A stretch of 14,335 bases of DNA. Origin: Anseongella sp036570465 (lineage in GTDB: Bacteria; Bacteroidota; Bacteroidia; Sphingobacteriales; Sphingobacteriaceae). Location of the stretch: assembly GCA_036570465.1 (NCBI GenBank), contig DATCYD010000330.1:1-14335 (forward strand), in the 5' to 3' direction. The notes under the pieces are model-generated. The model was given only the letters and a program-made list of their open reading frames with translations. It ran no database searches and was not told the DNA's origin. This document shows positions 13,609-14,335 of this stretch, in pieces. The stretch's first letter is position 1. Each line of letters starts with the position of its first letter. A program made the position numbers and the translations under genes.

Positions 13609-13641
13609 AGAAAAGCTTTGAGTATGAACGAACCAAAGCTT
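13608..13641 (-). terminator. Candidate terminator overlapping the dnaX stop codon
   Basis: AAGCTTTG (13641-13634, minus strand) is an 8-bp perfect partner of CAAAGCTT (13620-13613) with a 13-base loop, followed by TTCTT. The stem begins inside the TAA stop codon at 13642-13640. The stem is AT-rich and the T tract interrupted, so strength is uncertain, but the position between dnaX and the icd promoter fits termination. Confidence 0.5.
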
Positions 13642-14335
13642 AAAGGTCGATATCCAGGTCGAGCCTTTTGCGGAGTTCGATCAGCGACGGATTCTTTTCC
13701 GCCAGGTAATTGAATTTATCAGTTGCCGTATATAAGCGCCGGCGTGTATCCTGTTCTTCATGCAGCACAGTGATGATCTCCAGCTGGTAGTTTTTTAGCT
13801 TTTTCCGCAGGAAATCCATGATATCCTGCTTTTCATCCTGAAATTTGTCCTGCTGTACCTTGTTGACCACTTTCAGTTCAATCGTAAAGTTGTCCTGAAG
13901 TTGCGGCGAGAAGGTGGTCATGAGGGTATGCATATTAGCTCTACCTGCGGCTTGCATTCGTCCGGCGTATTCTTCCCAAAAGATAATCAGCTGGCTTTCG
14001 GTAAACGGTTCAGCGGGTAAATCATCTGTGCCGGCATTTGCACCTGCCTCATTTCCCTCACCTGGTTCATCCGTGTCTCCCCCTGGTTTGGTTCCTGCCA
14101 GGGAAGGGACCATCAGGTTGGGAACGTTGCTCCATTTTGAAGCAACAGGATTGTCGGAGGGTTTTTCTGCGGGTGCCGCCGGGTCAGGTATATTCGTTGC
14201 CGGGGGCGGCGTGTCTGTTGGAGTGGGCGGCGTGTCTGTTAGAGGGATTGTGGCTTCAGGGGTGGCTTTTATTTCAGGGAGTTTTTTTTTTACCCCCTCA
14301 GTGGGGCTTCCGGCAGGAGCGGCGATTCCCGTTGG
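13640..14335 (-). CDS. dnaX: DNA polymerase III subunit gamma/tau, C-terminal part (5' end outside window)
   Basis: DnaX (tau) is the clamp-loader ATPase subunit that also ties the replicative polymerases to the helicase; a shorter gamma form lacks the C-terminal domain. The frame is open from the window edge to the stop at 13640, giving 231 visible residues. The first ~75 are a Pro/Thr/Ala-rich linker, with a 7-residue repeat PTDTPPT. A folded, charged domain follows (FTESQLIIFWEEYAGRMQ, then MHTLMTTFSPQLQDNFTIELKV), ending with KFNYLAEKNPSLIELRKRLDLDIDL, a tail I recall from Bacteroidota DnaX proteins. The ATPase domains lie outside the window, so the name rests on the C-terminus and linker alone. 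Near the window edge the coding strand has a run of ten A residues behind a small GC hairpin, a possible slippage site. Confidence 0.8.
   Translation of the reverse strand, partial: PTGIAAPAGSPTEGVKKKLPEIKATPEATIPLTDTPPTPTDTPPPATNIPDPAAPAEKPSDNPVASKWSNVPNLMVPSLAGTKPGGDTDEPGEGNEAGANAGTDDLPAEPFTESQLIIFWEEYAGRMQAAGRANMHTLMTTFSPQLQDNFTIELKVVNKVQQDKFQDEKQDIMDFLRKKLKNYQLEIITVLHEEQDTRRRLYTATDKFNYLAEKNPSLIELRKRLDLDIDL
14204..14245. repeat. Short 21-bp tandem repeat inside the dnaX linker
   Basis: GGGCGGCGTGTCTGTT occurs at 14204-14219 and 14225-14240, a period of 21 bases that keeps the reading frame and encodes a repeated seven-residue T-D-T-P-P-type unit. This is a typical expandable low-complexity linker. 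Confidence 0.85.
14282..14306 (-). promoter_or_regulatory. Candidate transcriptional slippage or frameshift site in dnaX
   Basis: On the coding (minus) strand ten A residues (14291-14282) encode the last base of a Val codon and three Lys codons. Just upstream, CCCC (14306-14303) and GGGG (14297-14294) can form a hairpin with a five-base loop, three bases before the A-run. An extra A leads to TGA at 14276-14274 (ending KKKTP); one A fewer leads to TAA at 14271-14269 (ending KKNSLK). Either event would remove about 212 C-terminal residues and make a gamma-like product. Whether slippage occurs is inference from the known dnaX cases in Escherichia coli and Thermus thermophilus. Confidence 0.5.

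Noticed and set aside
13640..14113. A separate 157-residue gene starting at the ATG at 14113
   Set aside because: The same frame is open through to the window edge with a Pro-rich linker typical of DnaX, so the internal Met is not a gene start.

Overview
The window is ordinary chromosomal DNA from a member of the Bacteroidota, most likely near the Chitinophagaceae/Sphingobacteriia, although the exact family is a guess. The evidence is Bacteroidota-style promoters (minus-7 box TAnnTTTG, often only a few bases from the start codon), the carA-eno gene pair, a DivIC-type protein with its typical C-terminal motif, a eukaryote-type NADP isocitrate dehydrogenase, and lipoproteins with Bacteroidota-like signal peptides. 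Base composition looks close to balanced. No rRNA, tRNA, CRISPR array, transposase or prophage gene was seen. Genes fill nearly everything, and no gene-free stretch reaches 300 bases.

Layout, left to right. (1) 1-1670, plus strand: the 3' part of a TolC-type outer-membrane efflux protein, then a lipoprotein of unknown function. (2) 1703-3206, minus strand: panB (pantothenate synthesis) followed by an overlapping RluA-family pseudouridine synthase that starts with GTG. (3) 3311-5716, plus strand: carA and eno, three bases apart, ending in a strong intrinsic terminator. (4) 5818-7740, plus strand: a DivIC/FtsB-like division protein and a membrane-anchored, stand-alone glutamate-synthase-type FMN/3Fe-4S protein. 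(5) 7733-9166, minus strand: an ATPase_2-type ATPase with a nuclease-like C-terminus. It overlaps its convergent neighbour and is preceded by two tandem 52-bp repeats. (6) 9277-12209, minus strand: a lipoprotein with zinc-carboxypeptidase-like residues, followed by a VWA-domain membrane protein. (7) 12322-13554, minus strand: NADP isocitrate dehydrogenase with its own promoter and terminator. (8) 13640-14335, minus strand: the C-terminal part of DnaX (DNA polymerase III gamma/tau), cut by the window edge.

Most genes are housekeeping: coenzyme A precursor synthesis, carbamoyl phosphate for arginine and pyrimidines, glycolysis, the TCA cycle, cell division and replication. The ATPase with its repeat promoter looks like an accessory insertion. 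The lipoprotein/VWA pair is an uncharacterised envelope module.

Three observations deserve most attention. First, a run of ten A residues in dnaX sits directly after a small GC hairpin, and both alternative frames close at once, which suggests a slippage site making a short gamma-like form. Second, a tandemly duplicated palindromic promoter unit fills the whole gap upstream of the ATPase. Third, there is the lipoprotein/VWA module. No clear new multi-gene system could be proved from sequence alone.
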